Shown here: positions 1 to 12,129 of the stretch, in pieces
Layout of the letters: each line of letters opens with the position of its first letter
How positions within the stretch are numbered: the stretch's first letter is position 1
Made by a program: the position numbers and the translations under genes
Assembly: GCA_029891345.1 (NCBI GenBank)
Contig: CM057009.1
Span: 299,375,466-299,439,465 of the forward strand
Direction: 5' to 3'
DNA: 64,000 nt
Source of the DNA: Dryococelus australis
Lineage: Eukaryota; Arthropoda; Insecta; Phasmatodea; Phasmatidae
Notes under the pieces: generated by a model
The model's database searches: none
What the model saw: only the letters and a program-made list of their open reading frames with translations
What the model was told of the DNA's origin: nothing

Positions 1-1914
1 CCCCATGCAGCAAGCAGCTAAGAGAACACAACACTGTCTTCGATGGAATGAACTTCGATGTACATTATGAATTTAAGCGTTACATAATATAATATGTTAA
101 CGGTTACTTCACACTATACTAACTCCCAGCTAAATTTCTACCATCACGTACCAACTACGTAACTCCTGATATACATACAAAAACACTGACATGTGACTTT
201 TTTGTTTCTGAAAAATGATTCGTTTACATTCTATAGCTGTGCGGAAAATTCAGACCTTTTCCTAACAGAATAACACATGCATATTCACAATGAATGATCA
301 TATTAGGATAGATTTGGTAATATCTATCAGTGTCTGTATCCATTAGGTTATTTCAATTAAACGACTGCCTGAACCAATCATTGCAATACTTTAAAGCAAA
401 TGGCAATATTAATATGATGCTCTTGAAAAATTATCAAAAATCATAATTGCGATGACTTACCAAAGGTTAATTTTATAAAAATGTGAATGTACTGTGGATA
501 AACTAAAACTAAAACAATATGTTCAATTGTGTGTGCATTTCCCCCATGGAAACATGAAAGTGTTTTCTTCCTACTGTTTCAGTAACACAAGTGAAATTAT
601 GCATTCCATAGTACAGTGAATAGCCACATTCCCAAATATATTCATAATTATTATGTGATTGTTAAAAGTGCTGTCATATTTGTCCATGTTATTTTGAAAG
701 AAATTATATTTAAAAAATAGCACACAAACAAAGCATTTAGTATCTGAAACCTGCTAATACAACACAAGCATAAACAAATTAAAGAGCATTTTTGTTTCGA
801 CATACACTAATAAATATAAATAAAAGGCAACTAAAGTTAATAAACTTGAATCTTATTTCAGATACGTATTTGATTACATCCTGGTAAACTGTATTTCTCA
901 ATGCTGCACAATCTAACATCCGTGTTCTTTTGAATTTTATGTGTATGTAGATACTTTCATGTTCTATTTAAATAACATTTATTTTACAGTAAAACTGCTC
1001 GTAAATTGTAATTTGCCTATACTTTATCATTGTATGTATTAAATCCACTTGCATCTGACACAATTGTTTCGGTACTTTGTTGACAATGGTAATGGCCAGA
1101 CACATGCTTCTCGTGAGAAACATTCTATATTTTAAGCAAATTGTTAAATATAGGTCTTAATTTGGAAGTAAATATTAATTAATTATTTTGGCAACCATAC
1201 ATGCATATACACTTTGCTGGTTTGGAATGTAGATCCTAGGACTTTATCATTACCATACTGCTGCCACTAACTGACCACATGATATAAGTATGGTACATAC
1301 TCTACTATTTCGGAACCAAATATGGCATTGCTATCGGGTTAGGAACGCCAGAGTAAACTTTATTTGCGTACAATTAATTTGTCGTAATAATATAAACCAT
1401 GAGTATCATATAACTGCATTTATCTCTGCTGCGCTGCTGGACATGCAAACGAAGTATACAATTATCACTGCAGAGGCAGCGTTAAGGTAAACATTACGCT
1501 ATCCAGAGAAACCTGGGTGTCATGTAACACATAATTATATAATACACTGTGACACATACTGGCCAGCATCACATATTAGCAGTTGTAGGCTGCCTCAATA
1601 ACCTCCACATGGTATCTGCATAGCGTATAAGAGAACAGTGTGATGTTGGCAATATTTGTAAATACAATTGGCGAGTGCAAAATAAAGGTATTCTGACCCA
1701 AGGAATGTTTAATCGGCGATTCTAAGCTCAGTAACCAATATGTAGAATGCGTAGAAAACTCACCTTTGACAGCCCCACTCTTGTAACAGACAAACAATTA
1801 TTTGCCACATCAGCTGTGATACTTATTTGACATACCTAAACACATAGAAAGATACTTGTTTTATTATAATTTTTAACTAAAAATGTAGAGGAGAGATAGG
1901 ATAACTGTGCATGG
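1..1914. other. AT-rich non-coding sequence
   Basis: No coding frame, RNA gene or clear repeat was recognised. The open frames here are short, lack protein-like composition and are read as chance frames in AT-rich DNA. Confidence 0.5.
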
Positions 1915-2531
1915 TGCTGCGACTGGCCTCTGCAAGGGTTGCCAAGCTGCGAGCTGAGGCAAGGGAGAGCGAACTCGCCCACCGAGCCGTTGTTGTAGAA
2001 TAACAAATTCCAGTGGATTGAGCGAGAGGTCAGGAAGGAAATATATAAACTCGGAGCAATGGCGGCTGTGGGCGCCATCTTACCAGTGTCGCCAGAGGCT
2101 CTGCCCGTGTCCTGCCAGACGAGAGGACCACCTCCCGTGGTCAGACTTCATCACCTGACGAGCCCGCCGTGGAAAGACCTTCATCGAGACGTCATTTAGA
2201 GGGTAATTATATTCCCTGGTAGGGCGTCTGAAGGCACGTTAGGAATCGGGACAAGCGAAGGCATTTTAAACTCCATCTGGCCAGAGTACTGCCTTTTAAG
2301 ATTAATGCTTACTGTATCTGAGATAAGGCATCAGCGCCTCTTTGAAACATATTCCAGCTCTTATATGGCTGATTCAATTAGTATATGTGATCGGATTGAT
2401 AAATGATCTCTTTTTAGTGTACTTGTATTGTTTAGAGATGAATGTAAGTAGTTTTTGTATTTGAGAGCTTTTCCATCTAGCTACCCTTATCCCTCTAGTT
2501 AATGCATAACCTTGCCTCCCTCAGGACAGGC
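1915..2531 (+). repeat. left ~615 bp repeat, probable 5' LTR
   Basis: This stretch aligns along its whole length with 11512-12129 in the same orientation, with many substitutions and small indels. Similarity starts at TGCTGCG and fades after GACAGGC. It contains a TATA-like ATATATAAAC at about 2039 and is GC-rich around 2080-2180. The two copies are clearly diverged, which suggests an old insertion if they are LTRs of one element. Confidence 0.6.
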
Positions 2532-3168
2532 CTAGGGAAATCGTGGAGGCACCTTAGCTTTCCCACCCTCCTCTTGTAGCTTGGAATTTAATTAGGATTA
2601 ACTTTACGGTAGACGTTCCTAAGACAGTACATAAACAAGTCTAAAGTTGTTCAACATAATAATTAAAATAACTTGGAGAGAAATTATAGAGGAATTCGTA
2701 AAAACATTTAGCACCATCCACCTGCCCACGGGGTTAGAATTCTCTCGAGAATCATGGGTCAAAGAATCTGCTGTAGTAAATGATAGTAAAAGAGTAAGCA
2801 CTCATTCACAGCGTTGTGTGTGTTGTACTATTCAGCAGAAAAATGCAGCCGCACCAGAGCATGGGAGCAGGAACTGCCATGTTGCAAATAGCTGCTCGGC
2901 CAGACAGTCACCCAGTATATTCAGCAGCGTAGTGTGTGTAAGCTTGGCTTTTAAAAATTAACGCATGCTTAACCACGGTTCCGCTTTTTGGACCGATTTT
3001 AAACTGCTTAACACAATTTCCACAAAGAGAGTATGCAAAGGTGGTAAATTAAATGATAGCGATCTTTGCGTGTTTGCCTGTTATATATTAAGGCCAAGTC
3101 ACACTACATTACACTGACATGCAGTCATGAGCAAACAAGAGAAGTCAACAACTATGGCATTATGAAGA

Positions 3169-3579
3169 TTGATGAAACCTGTAATAACTGACACGAGTGA
3201 AGCCAAGCATGCATTAGAGAGACACCAAAACAAATTACCCAGAGAGCTTACAACATTACCAGAAACTTACACACAGTATCCAGACAACAAGAGTCGGCAC
3301 GTGATTACACATTTTCTGACACCAGCGAATACACCATATATCAAACTAGCACCAGCGGATATCTGCGACCCCACCCACTTTCAACACTTAAGGCAGCCAA
3401 GTAATTTTTAATATCAATATAGCACAGAGATACAAACAACAGAACACCACAATGTAAATGCAGCAAACGAAACAACACAAATCCCACAACCACCCAACAC
3501 TAATGAAAATAAACAATATCAATATGTAAATAATACTGATGTCCCACAATTATCACCACCTCCTAACACACAACAGCCA
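3169..3579 (+). other. leader / 5' gag-region remnant
   Basis: This A- and C-rich stretch (many CACA and ACAACA words) has the same unusual composition as the downstream gag-pol remnant. An open frame at 3169-3411 is rich in Thr, Pro and Asn. It may be the N-terminal part of gag or untranslated leader. No motif was recognised. Confidence 0.3.
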
Positions 3580-4152
3580 ATGCAAATAAATATCAAGTAC
3601 ACAGAATGCATTCCCACATTTATAGGGGACAATGAGGAAGACATTCACGAATTTTCTGGAAACCTACAACACAGCAAGCAAAATAAACATGTGGTCAGAA
3701 ATCAAAAATGCAGACACATAATATTTTACTTGCAAGGCACCGCTAAACGAGGCTATGAAAATTTGTATTACACCTTCACAGGAGAGTTAACATGGCAGCA
3801 TATTGAGACAAAACAGAAATCCACTTTCACACCTATCTATGAAACTGAAAAGTACTCAAATTTGCTTTATGGTATGAAACAAAAACCAGGACAAAGTTCC
3901 CAGGTCCACATGGAGAATCTAGAATTTTATAAGAATAATTGCAAGCCTAACTTGCTGGAGGACGAGTTTATAAAAATCATATGGATATCTTTATTATCCC
4001 ACATTGCAGACAAGATAACACCACTACAAAGTTACACACTTGAACAATTGCTCCAGAACTTGAAAAATGCTGAATTAGGAATATATAGACATAACCAACT
4101 CATGACAGTCGGAACAATTTCACTGAAAACTCTATATTGCAGACCGAAATAA
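3580..4152 (+). pseudogene. gag (capsid-region) remnant of the LTR element
   Basis: A 190-codon open frame resembles the capsid region of Gypsy-type Gag proteins. It opens with IPTFIGDNEEDIHEF, a typical start for the conserved retrotransposon gag region. It continues with a segment centred on tryptophan (LTWQHIE) and ends in a helical stretch. The reading is continuous here, but the same gene continues in other frames between 4137 and about 5113, so it is frameshifted downstream. In living elements Gag packages the RNA in cytoplasmic particles. The length is shorter than a complete Gag, as expected of a decayed copy. Confidence 0.6.
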
Positions 4153-5056
4153 AGACATTGAAAAGTCAGTTAGCCACACTAACACAAGAGTCGTACCACA
4201 AGAACACTAACACACCACTACAAAATGACTCTGAAAAACAGAAAACCGCATTCAACCAACAACATAGACACAACACACACAACATCCTGCCAATTTATGC
4301 CAGACTGCAACCCAACACCCAACTTAACTGGGCTCACAAAGGGACAAATTACAGAAACCCACCCTACAAACAAAACTTCCTGTATGTCAAAATCTGTCAG
4401 ACGGATCCCTTACGGGTAATGTGCGGAAGTCGGCAATGCCAGCGGAGTATCGCAAGCGGGGAGTACTACCACGCCAAAGTTTGTCAGGCAGGGCCCTTAA
4501 GATATGTAAAGAAAAACCAGGCACAACCGCGGAATGAGGAATGTAGCTTTCCCAACCACACTAAGAAAAGCAATACAGGAAACTTTAGAATGAAAAACAA
4601 AGAGTATCATAAACAGATTAAAGACAGTGCACATGTACTAATAGAGGTTAAAGTAAAGCACTTAATTAATGCCTGTGAGGCACTATTTATTAAGAGAGTA
4701 CCCATGCGCACATACACGGATATTGCGAAATTTAACTCCCACAGGCAAAACTTTCAGCTACCGCAGAGAGCAAAACTGACTTAAAAAAAAACAGCGTAAA
4801 ACATGAATACACAGAAACCAGGTCATTGTGCATTAGGTTTAGAGAAATTAAATGTAGGTCAGGAACAAACACCCGTAACACTGACACCACACACAATCAC
4901 ATGGCCTCGTGTAAACCTAACATCGCACCCATGAAAACCGACATGGTACTCATCACGGAAGTGGTGGCACATGCCGAGGTCGGGCCCGTTGAATGCACGA
5001 GTCAGTGCGATTGTGACTTCAGTGCATGCACTGCCTTCATTGGACCACGGTAACTG

Positions 5057-5113
5057 GTGGCAATGATGTGTGCACTGTGTATGAACCAGTGTCACCGAAT
5101 TGCGGAATGCCAC
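5057..5113 (+). pseudogene. gag zinc knuckle (nucleocapsid) remnant
   Basis: The frame reads CALCMNQCHRIAEC, an exact C-X2-C-X4-H-X4-C zinc knuckle as found in the nucleocapsid part of Gag. It lies between the capsid-like frame (3580-4152) and the protease motif (5446). This order fits a Gypsy-type element and supports the gag call. Confidence 0.6.
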
Positions 5114-5399
5114 CTCTTTTCAAACCAAGCCCAGCCATTTCACAAAGATGTAAATGAACAATTTAAGAAATTTAAAATATGTTTTCGCTTGGCACAAATC
5201 AAAATACGCACACCAAAGGCAGATACAGACAACACACAAGTAATACAGGACACTCATAATATCAACTCGGACCAGAGTGGCAGTGATAAAATGCGAAAGC
5301 AGAGACTGAGCCACAGATCCGAGTTACACTTCACAAACAAACATGCTTGCTAACCGGTAAGGACGAATGCCATGTAAACTACATGAAAATGTCAATGCA

Positions 5400-5472
5400 G
5401 CGCATCCTTGCCAGGATTGCGGGCAGGTCGTATAATGTGTTACTCGACACCGGGTGCTCGGATCTTGCATAG
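5400..5472 (+). pseudogene. aspartic protease active-site remnant
   Basis: The frame encodes VLLDTGCSDLA followed at once by a TAG stop (5470-5472). LLDTGCS is the D-T/S-G active-site signature of retroviral-type aspartic proteases, which cut the Gag-Pol polyprotein. The aspartate codon is at 5446. The stop just after the motif shows the gene is inactive. Confidence 0.6.
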
Positions 5473-5929
5473 CGACCACACTTATACACAAACATAAAAG
5501 GCAACCAGTCACCGATCAATTCATGCCAGTGGGCGCAACAAGAGATATTGACATACCAAAATAAAAAACAAACATGAATATCAACATTTCAGGGTACAAC
5601 TTAAACCAGGACTTCCTGTTAATAGATCATTTGAATTTAGACATCATATTGGGAGTTTTTTATATAAAGGTATGTCAATACTGTCTAGAGACATAATGTA
5701 CATATTTGCATATCATAATAAAGACATAATAGAAATACCTAATATAATGTGACACAGCTAATTGCATAGAATATTATATAAATAAAATAGAATCACTGGA
5801 GAATACAAAGGCGGGCTCGACACCAGGAAACATAAACGAAAACCTATCCCTTCCAAAAAAAGCACAACTGAAGGAGTTACTCCAGAATTACAAAGATTGT
5901 TTTGCAAGCAACATTACCAAGTTCACAGA

Positions 5930-6790
5930 AAGAAAAAATTACGAAATTAATGTCGAGCTAACCACGAACAAACCTATACACAAACATCCATACAGAATAA
6001 ACCCAAAATTGCAGAACAGGTACTTGAGCAAATCCAACAAATGCTTAATGCACAAATTCCCCTTATGCTGCAACAAGCCTTGTAATAAAAAACCATCAAG
6101 GGGAATATGCTTTGTAACAGACTTTAGACTGCTAAATAAACATTTAAAAAGGTACAATATCCCATCCCCAGAACAAAAGACAGAACAAACACATGTCATA
6201 ATTCCAAATGCATTTCATCTATTGATATGCATATTCGCTTATGTGTAATCCCAGTAAGGCAATAACACAGGGGAAAACCCACCTTTAGCCTCGATGATGT
6301 CGGTTTATACAAGTACGCCCATATGCCAATGGGCCTGGCCACAAGCCCTAATTGCTTTCAAAATTTTGTAGATATAATGCTCGGACCACTATGCTGGAAC
6401 ATGGCCATAGCCTATATTAATGATATTTCTATCATAGGCAACACATTTGAAGAACACCTACAAAACATCAGTAAAGTCATTGAAAGATTACGAAAGTTTA
6501 ACTTAAAAATCAACAGAATAAATCCACTTCGCACAACAAGAAATAAAAATTCTTGGTCACTACATTACACCACAAGGGATCCGAATGGACTCTGAGAAAA
6601 TCGAAACCATCAAACAGATGGCACCACCCAAGAATATAAAACAGTTACGAACATTTCTAGGTTTAACGTCTTACTTGAGAAAATACATTCTTAACAACGC
6701 AAAACTTGCTGAACCACTCACAGATCAAATAAAAGAATCAAAACCATTTCAATTAACACAGGTAAAAAAAACAGGCATTTGAGAACCTTA
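5930..6790 (+). pseudogene. reverse transcriptase remnant
   Basis: Reverse transcriptase motifs appear in order but in different frames. They are GICFVTDFRLLNKHLKR (about 6100, palm region), MPMGLATSPNCFQNFVD (6323), and AYINDISI (about 6410). The last corresponds to the Y-X-D-D catalytic box, with the first aspartate replaced by asparagine. Further on, IKQLRTFLGLTSYLRKYI (about 6627) is the usual Gypsy thumb/connection motif. Several frameshifts and stops break the gene, and the changed YxDD alone would abolish activity. The Gypsy assignment rests on motif spacing and gene order. Confidence 0.75.
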
Positions 6791-6829
6791 AATAAGAACT
6801 ACTAGAACCATCCATATTATCTACATTTC

Positions 6830-7271
6830 AGAAAGACCGACACACCAAATTAGCTTGTGATGCCTCACAAACAGCTATAGGGCGGTACTCATTTAGGAGA
6901 CACCAGGAAACAAAGACTGTACTATTATTGCATTTGCATAAAAAATATCTTCCTAAATGAAAAAAAAATGGTTGGCCATGGAATGTGAGCTGTCGGCCAT
7001 AAAATATTTCGCTATTTATTTTAAACATTACTTCTACAGGAGAAAATTCACTATTGAAACGGATCATGCCAGTTTACGGTATTTAAAGACAATGGCCGAG
7101 CATAATGTAATAATTCAAAAGTTAAAGTTAGCAATAGCACTTATGGAGTATGATTTCGAAGATGAAATCGTCAAAGGGAAATTAAATACACTTGCCGAAA
7201 CAATTAGCCGAATCCCAACAACAGGAAAAGCGAAAACTACCCAAATAACCATAGAAAACAATAAATACTGA
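6830..7271 (+). pseudogene. RNase H remnant
   Basis: This follows the reverse transcriptase directly. The segment near 6850 (LACDASQTAIG) matches the first catalytic aspartate region of Ty3/Gypsy RNase H. The frame at 6957-7271 contains WLAMECELSAIKYF (conserved glutamate region) and ETDHASLRYL (the T-D-H/N motif). In an active element this domain degrades the RNA strand during cDNA synthesis. The parts lie in different frames. Confidence 0.7.
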
Positions 7272-7899
7272 ATCAAATAGGAATACATTACAAGCACCTC
7301 ATTTTACAAAGCTCTTGCCGAACCATTATTACAAAGTCTAAAAAAATATAGTGAAGTAAAACAGAGTATTGCAAAATACATAATCAATAATTGGCAGGAG
7401 ATTAAAACACTTGTAAAGCCAAATATCGGTACAAATGACAAAGCCCGTATAGCTAAAATGGTTATAGACAAAGAATATTTGCCCTTACAAGCAATCACAA
7501 AAATAACCACAACATTATACCAGGTAAATCTCGAAATCACTATGGAAGGTCATGAAAACCAAATTTAATCCACATGTATCATTCCACGACTAAACTGTAA
7601 AACTGTAATCACGGTACACAACTCCATATCACGCTATCACCCAATTTACATACACGATTAAGGATATATTAAATTCGAAGATGACACACATTTGTTCCTA
7701 GCACCACTCACTAAATAACCAACATCACCATTATTAGCAGAATATGCAAGAGACCCACACATTACACAACTAAAAAACCGCCCTTAAAGACCCACAAAAC
7801 ACCACACCAAAATACATACGCCTGGCAAGAATATATGGTGTTACAGGCAACGGGTAATTATACCTTGAAGTACACATAACCTCAGGGGAAAAATGCCTG

Positions 7900-8860
7900 A
7901 CACACGTATCACAATACTACATTCCAGAAATTGTCACAGCTCACCATGTTGCCCTATTATAAGGAGGGCACTTCGGCCAATTCAAGACCCTCGAGAAAAT
8001 AAAACAACAGTATTATTGTGACACCGTGGCCAAAGATGTAAAACACCACATAAAAACTGCCCTCCTGCCAGAAGGTGAAACACACTAACCAAAAACCGAT
8101 TGGCATTATGACTCCTGCTGAAGCCCCACCCTTATTGCACTCTTGGGGCCTCGATGAAAAAGTCTTCTCCAAACTGCGACATATATTCTTTTAATGATTG
8201 AGTTTTTTACGCGTTACGTAGTAGCGAAGCCCGTCAAATCCATCGACGTGAAAACCTGCGCCCACTTAATCAAAGAGGTCATATTACGATATGAGTGCCC
8301 CAAGTCTATATTAAAAGATCAGGGGTATGTCTTTTAATAACGACATGATTGCGGAATTGTTACAAAAATTACAGACTACAGCGTACATCCTGGTTTGTAA
8401 TGGGCTGACCGAGCAGGTAAATAAAATACTGTCACAACAATTGACTGCCTGTGCGAATGAAGACCACGCACACTGGGATGAATACGTCCCGTACATGGTT
8501 TTTAATTACAATTCCACAACTAATAGAAGCACTGAAATTTCACCATTCTTTCTTTTACACAGCGTTGAAGCCGTCCAACCATGCCATGTAATATCACACA
8601 CATTTTCGCAGCGAGCTGCAGACTGGTGTGAACAGCTCCAGCAGGCATGCGAACAAACCTACGTCAATTTACTCGCTTCACAGGAACAACAGGAAATCAT
8701 TTTTTACAGAAAATTACGACCCAATGACCTAGCAATCGGACAATTCGTATGAGTGAAAACACCCACGAGACACAAAGCCCTAAATTTCAAATACCACGGC
8801 CCATACAGTATCCACGATATCCTGGGACCGTCGACGATTTCCATCGAAATAAAAAAAACA
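7900..8860 (+). pseudogene. integrase remnant
   Basis: A zinc-binding-type start is readable around 7960-8080 (GGHFGQFKTLEKIKQQYY, then DVKHHIK). It is followed by catalytic-core fragments near 8230-8330 and by the frame at 8327-8752. The latter has HWDEYVPYMVFNYNSTTNRS and TEISPFFLL, the typical distal part of a Gypsy integrase core. A C-terminal KYHGPY-like segment follows in another frame (about 8784). Integrase inserts the cDNA into host DNA. Stops and frameshifts throughout show it is dead. Confidence 0.7.
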
Positions 8861-8960
8861 GGGGTACACAAAAATTGACACCGTCAACACAAAGAACATC
8901 AAGATCGCTAATATCAGAAACTAATAACTTCTTGTATGTTACAGGTTAATCGACACTGAA

Positions 8961-9368
8961 ATGGGGACAATGCAAGTTGAGTTTCTGCTCCTAGCACTCT
9001 AAATAGTGTCGGCGTCTACTGGTGTTTATTTTCAACAGCTCACGCCGGCCTGGCAGCATGAAGAAAATGGTCCGCACAATTACAACCCTTTAGCAGCCAC
9101 TCCACAACAACCCAAAGCCGAAATTAACAATGCAGTTTCAGCCAGGTGAGCATCTGCCTCGCTCGGCTGCAAGAGAACGTAATCTATTGCGCACGGATCA
9201 GACAACAGTGCACGGCGATATCGCCAATGATATATTACTGTCTCAATTAAAGAATTTTAAAATCTGTTTAAAATTCAGTGCAATTTGTGTACCCCACCTT
9301 TTTGGTACAGCTGCAGCGTACGAGCAAGGGGGACAGCGATCGAGGCCATGTCTGGCCCAGGTAAAATA
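8961..9368 (+). pseudogene. possible env start or 3' accessory ORF remnant
   Basis: Right after integrase, an ATG at 8961 opens a short hydrophobic stretch (VEFLLLAL) that looks like a signal peptide. It is cut by a stop at about 9000 and continues in frame as SASTGVYFQQLTP. This position and layout fit the beginning of an envelope gene in an env-bearing Gypsy element (errantivirus-like). No transmembrane anchor, furin-type site or other env motif was found in the roughly 2.1 kb up to the right repeat. It could equally be an unrelated short frame. Confidence 0.3.
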
Positions 9369-9369
9369 G

Positions 9370-11511
9370 GTAAATACGGTAGTGTCAACATGACGGTTTG
9401 CCATCACTACTTATTTTTGTTCCAATATTACTAACATTTTTGAGTGAGAGAAAAGTAATTTTTGAAGCTACTGACTTCACTTTAAACGAAGGCATTGTTT
9501 TAACTAGATTATAGAGAAAATAGTTGAAGAATAGAAAATCACGCATGGGGAACTTCCCGCCATAAAGTATACAGAAACAACATCGTCATTTCGACAAACG
9601 CACGTATTTTTCCTCTTAACGCAGGAACGTTAAAACTACATTAGTTTTTCAATAATTATAATCCTGATTCTGGCTCTTGCAGCGATACACTACAAGCTTA
9701 TTAAAATAGCTGTCTTAATAAACCACTTGGCGCTGTCGGTGCAACTGTAAGATGCCGTAAATAAAAGGGTGGCACATAGTCCAGTAAAATCATTGTGCTC
9801 TCAAAGTTGGACACCGATAAACATTAAGCAAAGAGGTCCAACTATTAGAAATACTACACTGTATTCCAATAAAAGGGTGCATCTGACGTAAATGTTAAGT
9901 CACCATATATGGCGAGGGCTTAAATTCACTGTTGGTACAAATTGGGTCATAAATAAAAGCAATGAAAGCTCAGTACGGAATAGATCTCTTGAGATATCAG
10001 ATAATTCGTGCTAACAAATACATTTTCTTGTTATGAGACAAGCGAACTAGAATCCTTACAAATATCGACTTGGAAAGACAAAGCACTTCCCAGTCAGCAC
10101 AGGCCTAAGTGTTTAAAAGTGCCACTGCAAAACGATTCCTACAGCGCTACATAGGAACAGGAATTAAAAGGGCAGCGGCCACAATTGCAATTGCAGCCCG
10201 TTTAATGTAGAACAAAACTGCAGAGCGCAGCAGCTGATGCGCACAGCTAATTGAAGTACATTTAAATCGCTCTAGATAGAGCTAGACAGCACTGCCCATG
10301 CCGTGCGCGTCCTCGCCAAAAGCTATTATTTTGTCGGGGCCCCTACTAATGTATATAACTTTTGTTTAAATCAATGCTATCTTCTAATACGTTTTATGAT
10401 ATGTACATACCAAGTTATTTTATTTCACAAGTCTGTCACTATGACACGTAGTTCGTTTCAAAGAGAATAATTGTACAGTAAATATATCAAAACTAGTTTG
10501 TAAAATATCTCTCTTAAATATGCCAGGTTGTAATTGATAAATTTTATTAATATTAAATATTAATTTTATAAAGAAAGCATACCACAATGATTTTTAGCAA
10601 TTAAGAGTCTGGAAATCACAAGGTGCTATTGCAGACTGTTGTGTTCCCTAAGTGCACACACCCTTACATACCACCCTTATGTGTTCGAAGCCGGGTTTTC
10701 TTTATTTTCAAATTTAATTTAATGGGGTTTAGCTATATTAACGGAGTCGAGCACATCTATACCACCCATAAGAACCAACATGAACCAATAGCGGCCTTAA
10801 ATTAATTTAGACCCCCGCACAAACAAAATACAAATTGAGACTTATTTTGTCATTACATAATAATAAAATCAAATTCTAATGTATGAAATGTAAATTGTTA
10901 GATGCAATAGCATTGTACATAACCATGTAATTGACTGAGAACCAACCATTTTAACATAGAATTGTTTTTAGCAGTCACGCAATGTTCAATTACTACGAAG
11001 TATCTAAATAAGGTAACAATATGTCATTTGTACTATGACATAGAAAGATTAAGACTACAGAGCACAATCAATCTTCGGACAAACATATTTTCAATGTCAA
11101 TAAATAAAATGTAACAAGTGTTAATTTCATCTAACTACAGGTACAAATTAACATCAATTTTCAATGTGAATAATATTTCAAATTTTTATCAGATCTAAGA
11201 AAATGGTTTAGCATCGCCATTCTTATAAGGCAGCCATTAATGTAAAGCATCCCCGACCCTCCATTGCTGACATCGTCCTAGGGAGTCCACTTTTTTTGGA
11301 AAGCATTCCCAGTCAGTCATCATACTTTTATTATTACTGCAAAGAAGAAAAGCTCCACTGCTACCACAAGGCCTGGACACCCACTCAAATCCCACATGGC
11401 CTTCCTGCACTGGATGCCTGACCTGATCCAGCCAATCCCCCGCACGTTCAACCCCAGTTCCCAGGCGAGGGGGCCTGGATGCTCCTAAGGCGGAGAAGGG
11501 GGTGAGGGGCT
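9370..11511. other. non-coding remainder of the putative LTR element
   Basis: About 2.1 kb with no recognisable gene. The composition shifts from A/C-rich pol to AT-rich (9.4-11.2 kb), then to GC-rich at 11340-11511. The last 20 bases are a purine-rich tract next to the right repeat. If the LTR reading is right, this is where a decayed env and 3' untranslated region would lie. If wrong, it is ordinary intergenic DNA. Confidence 0.35.
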
Positions 11512-12129
11512 TGCTGCGGCTGGCCGCTGCAAGGGTTGCCAAGCTGCGAGCTGAGGCAAGGCAGAGCGACCTCGCCCAGCCGAGCCCTTGTTGTAGAATA
11601 ACAAATTCGGGGGGATTGAGAGCGAGGTCAGGGAGGAAGTGTATAAGCTCGGAGCAATGGCGGCTCTGTGCGCCATCTTGCCAGTGTCGCCCGAGGCTCT
11701 GCCCGTTTCCTGCCAGACGAGAGGACCACCTCCCGTGGTCCGACTTCATCACCTGACGAACCCTCTGTGGAGAGAGCTTCATGGAGACATCATATAGAGG
11801 GTGATTTATATTCTCTGGTAGGACGACCGAAGGCATCTTAGGAATCGGGACAAGCGATGGCATTTTAAGCTTCGTCCGAGCGGAGTACCACTTTTTTAGC
11901 TTAATGCTTATTGTATCTGAGTTAGGCATCAGCACCTCTTTGAAACATATTCCGGCTCTCCTATAGCTCATTCAATTAGTATATTTGTGTGGATTAATAA
12001 ACACTCTCTTGTAGCGTATTTGTATTGTTTAGAGTTGAATAAAAGTAGTATCTTGTATCTGAGTGCTTTGGGATCTAGCTGTCCTTATCCCCTCAGTTAA
12101 TGAGTGACCTGCTCCGCTCACGACAGGCA
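11512..12129 (+). repeat. right ~615 bp repeat, probable 3' LTR
   Basis: This copy aligns with 1915-2531 in direct orientation. It has a TATA-like GTGTATAAGC (about 11639) and an AATAAA at about 12039, followed by a T/G-rich stretch, which is a plausible U3-R-U5 layout. The purine-rich tract AGAAGGGGGTGAGGGG lies immediately upstream. A 244-codon minus-strand frame running across it is judged to be chance. Confidence 0.6.

Larger units (their letters stand above)
1915..12129 (+). mobile_element. decayed LTR retroelement, Ty3/Gypsy-like, possibly env-bearing
   Basis: Two direct repeats of about 615 bp (1915-2531 and 11512-12129) flank a retroviral-type gene series on the same strand: gag, zinc knuckle, protease, reverse transcriptase, RNase H, integrase and a possible env start. 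Both repeats begin at TGCTGCG and contain a TATA-like box and a polyadenylation signal in the orientation expected of LTRs. A purine-rich tract (about 11491-11510) sits directly before the right copy, where a polypurine tract belongs. The coding part is full of stops and frameshifts, so the copy is dead and old. I found no convincing primer-binding site or target duplication. The alternative is an unrelated Gypsy insertion lying between two dispersed copies of another repeat. Confidence 0.5.

Noticed and set aside
2532-2560. Primer-binding site downstream of the left LTR-like repeat (TGGAGGCACC at about 2543)
   Set aside because: It begins with TGG but lies about ten bases past the repeat end and does not match a tRNA 3' end that I can name.
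11237-11971. 244-codon minus-strand open frame, the longest in the window
   Set aside because: It runs antisense across most of the right LTR-like repeat and the GC-rich stretch before it, has no domain, and owes its length to local GC content.
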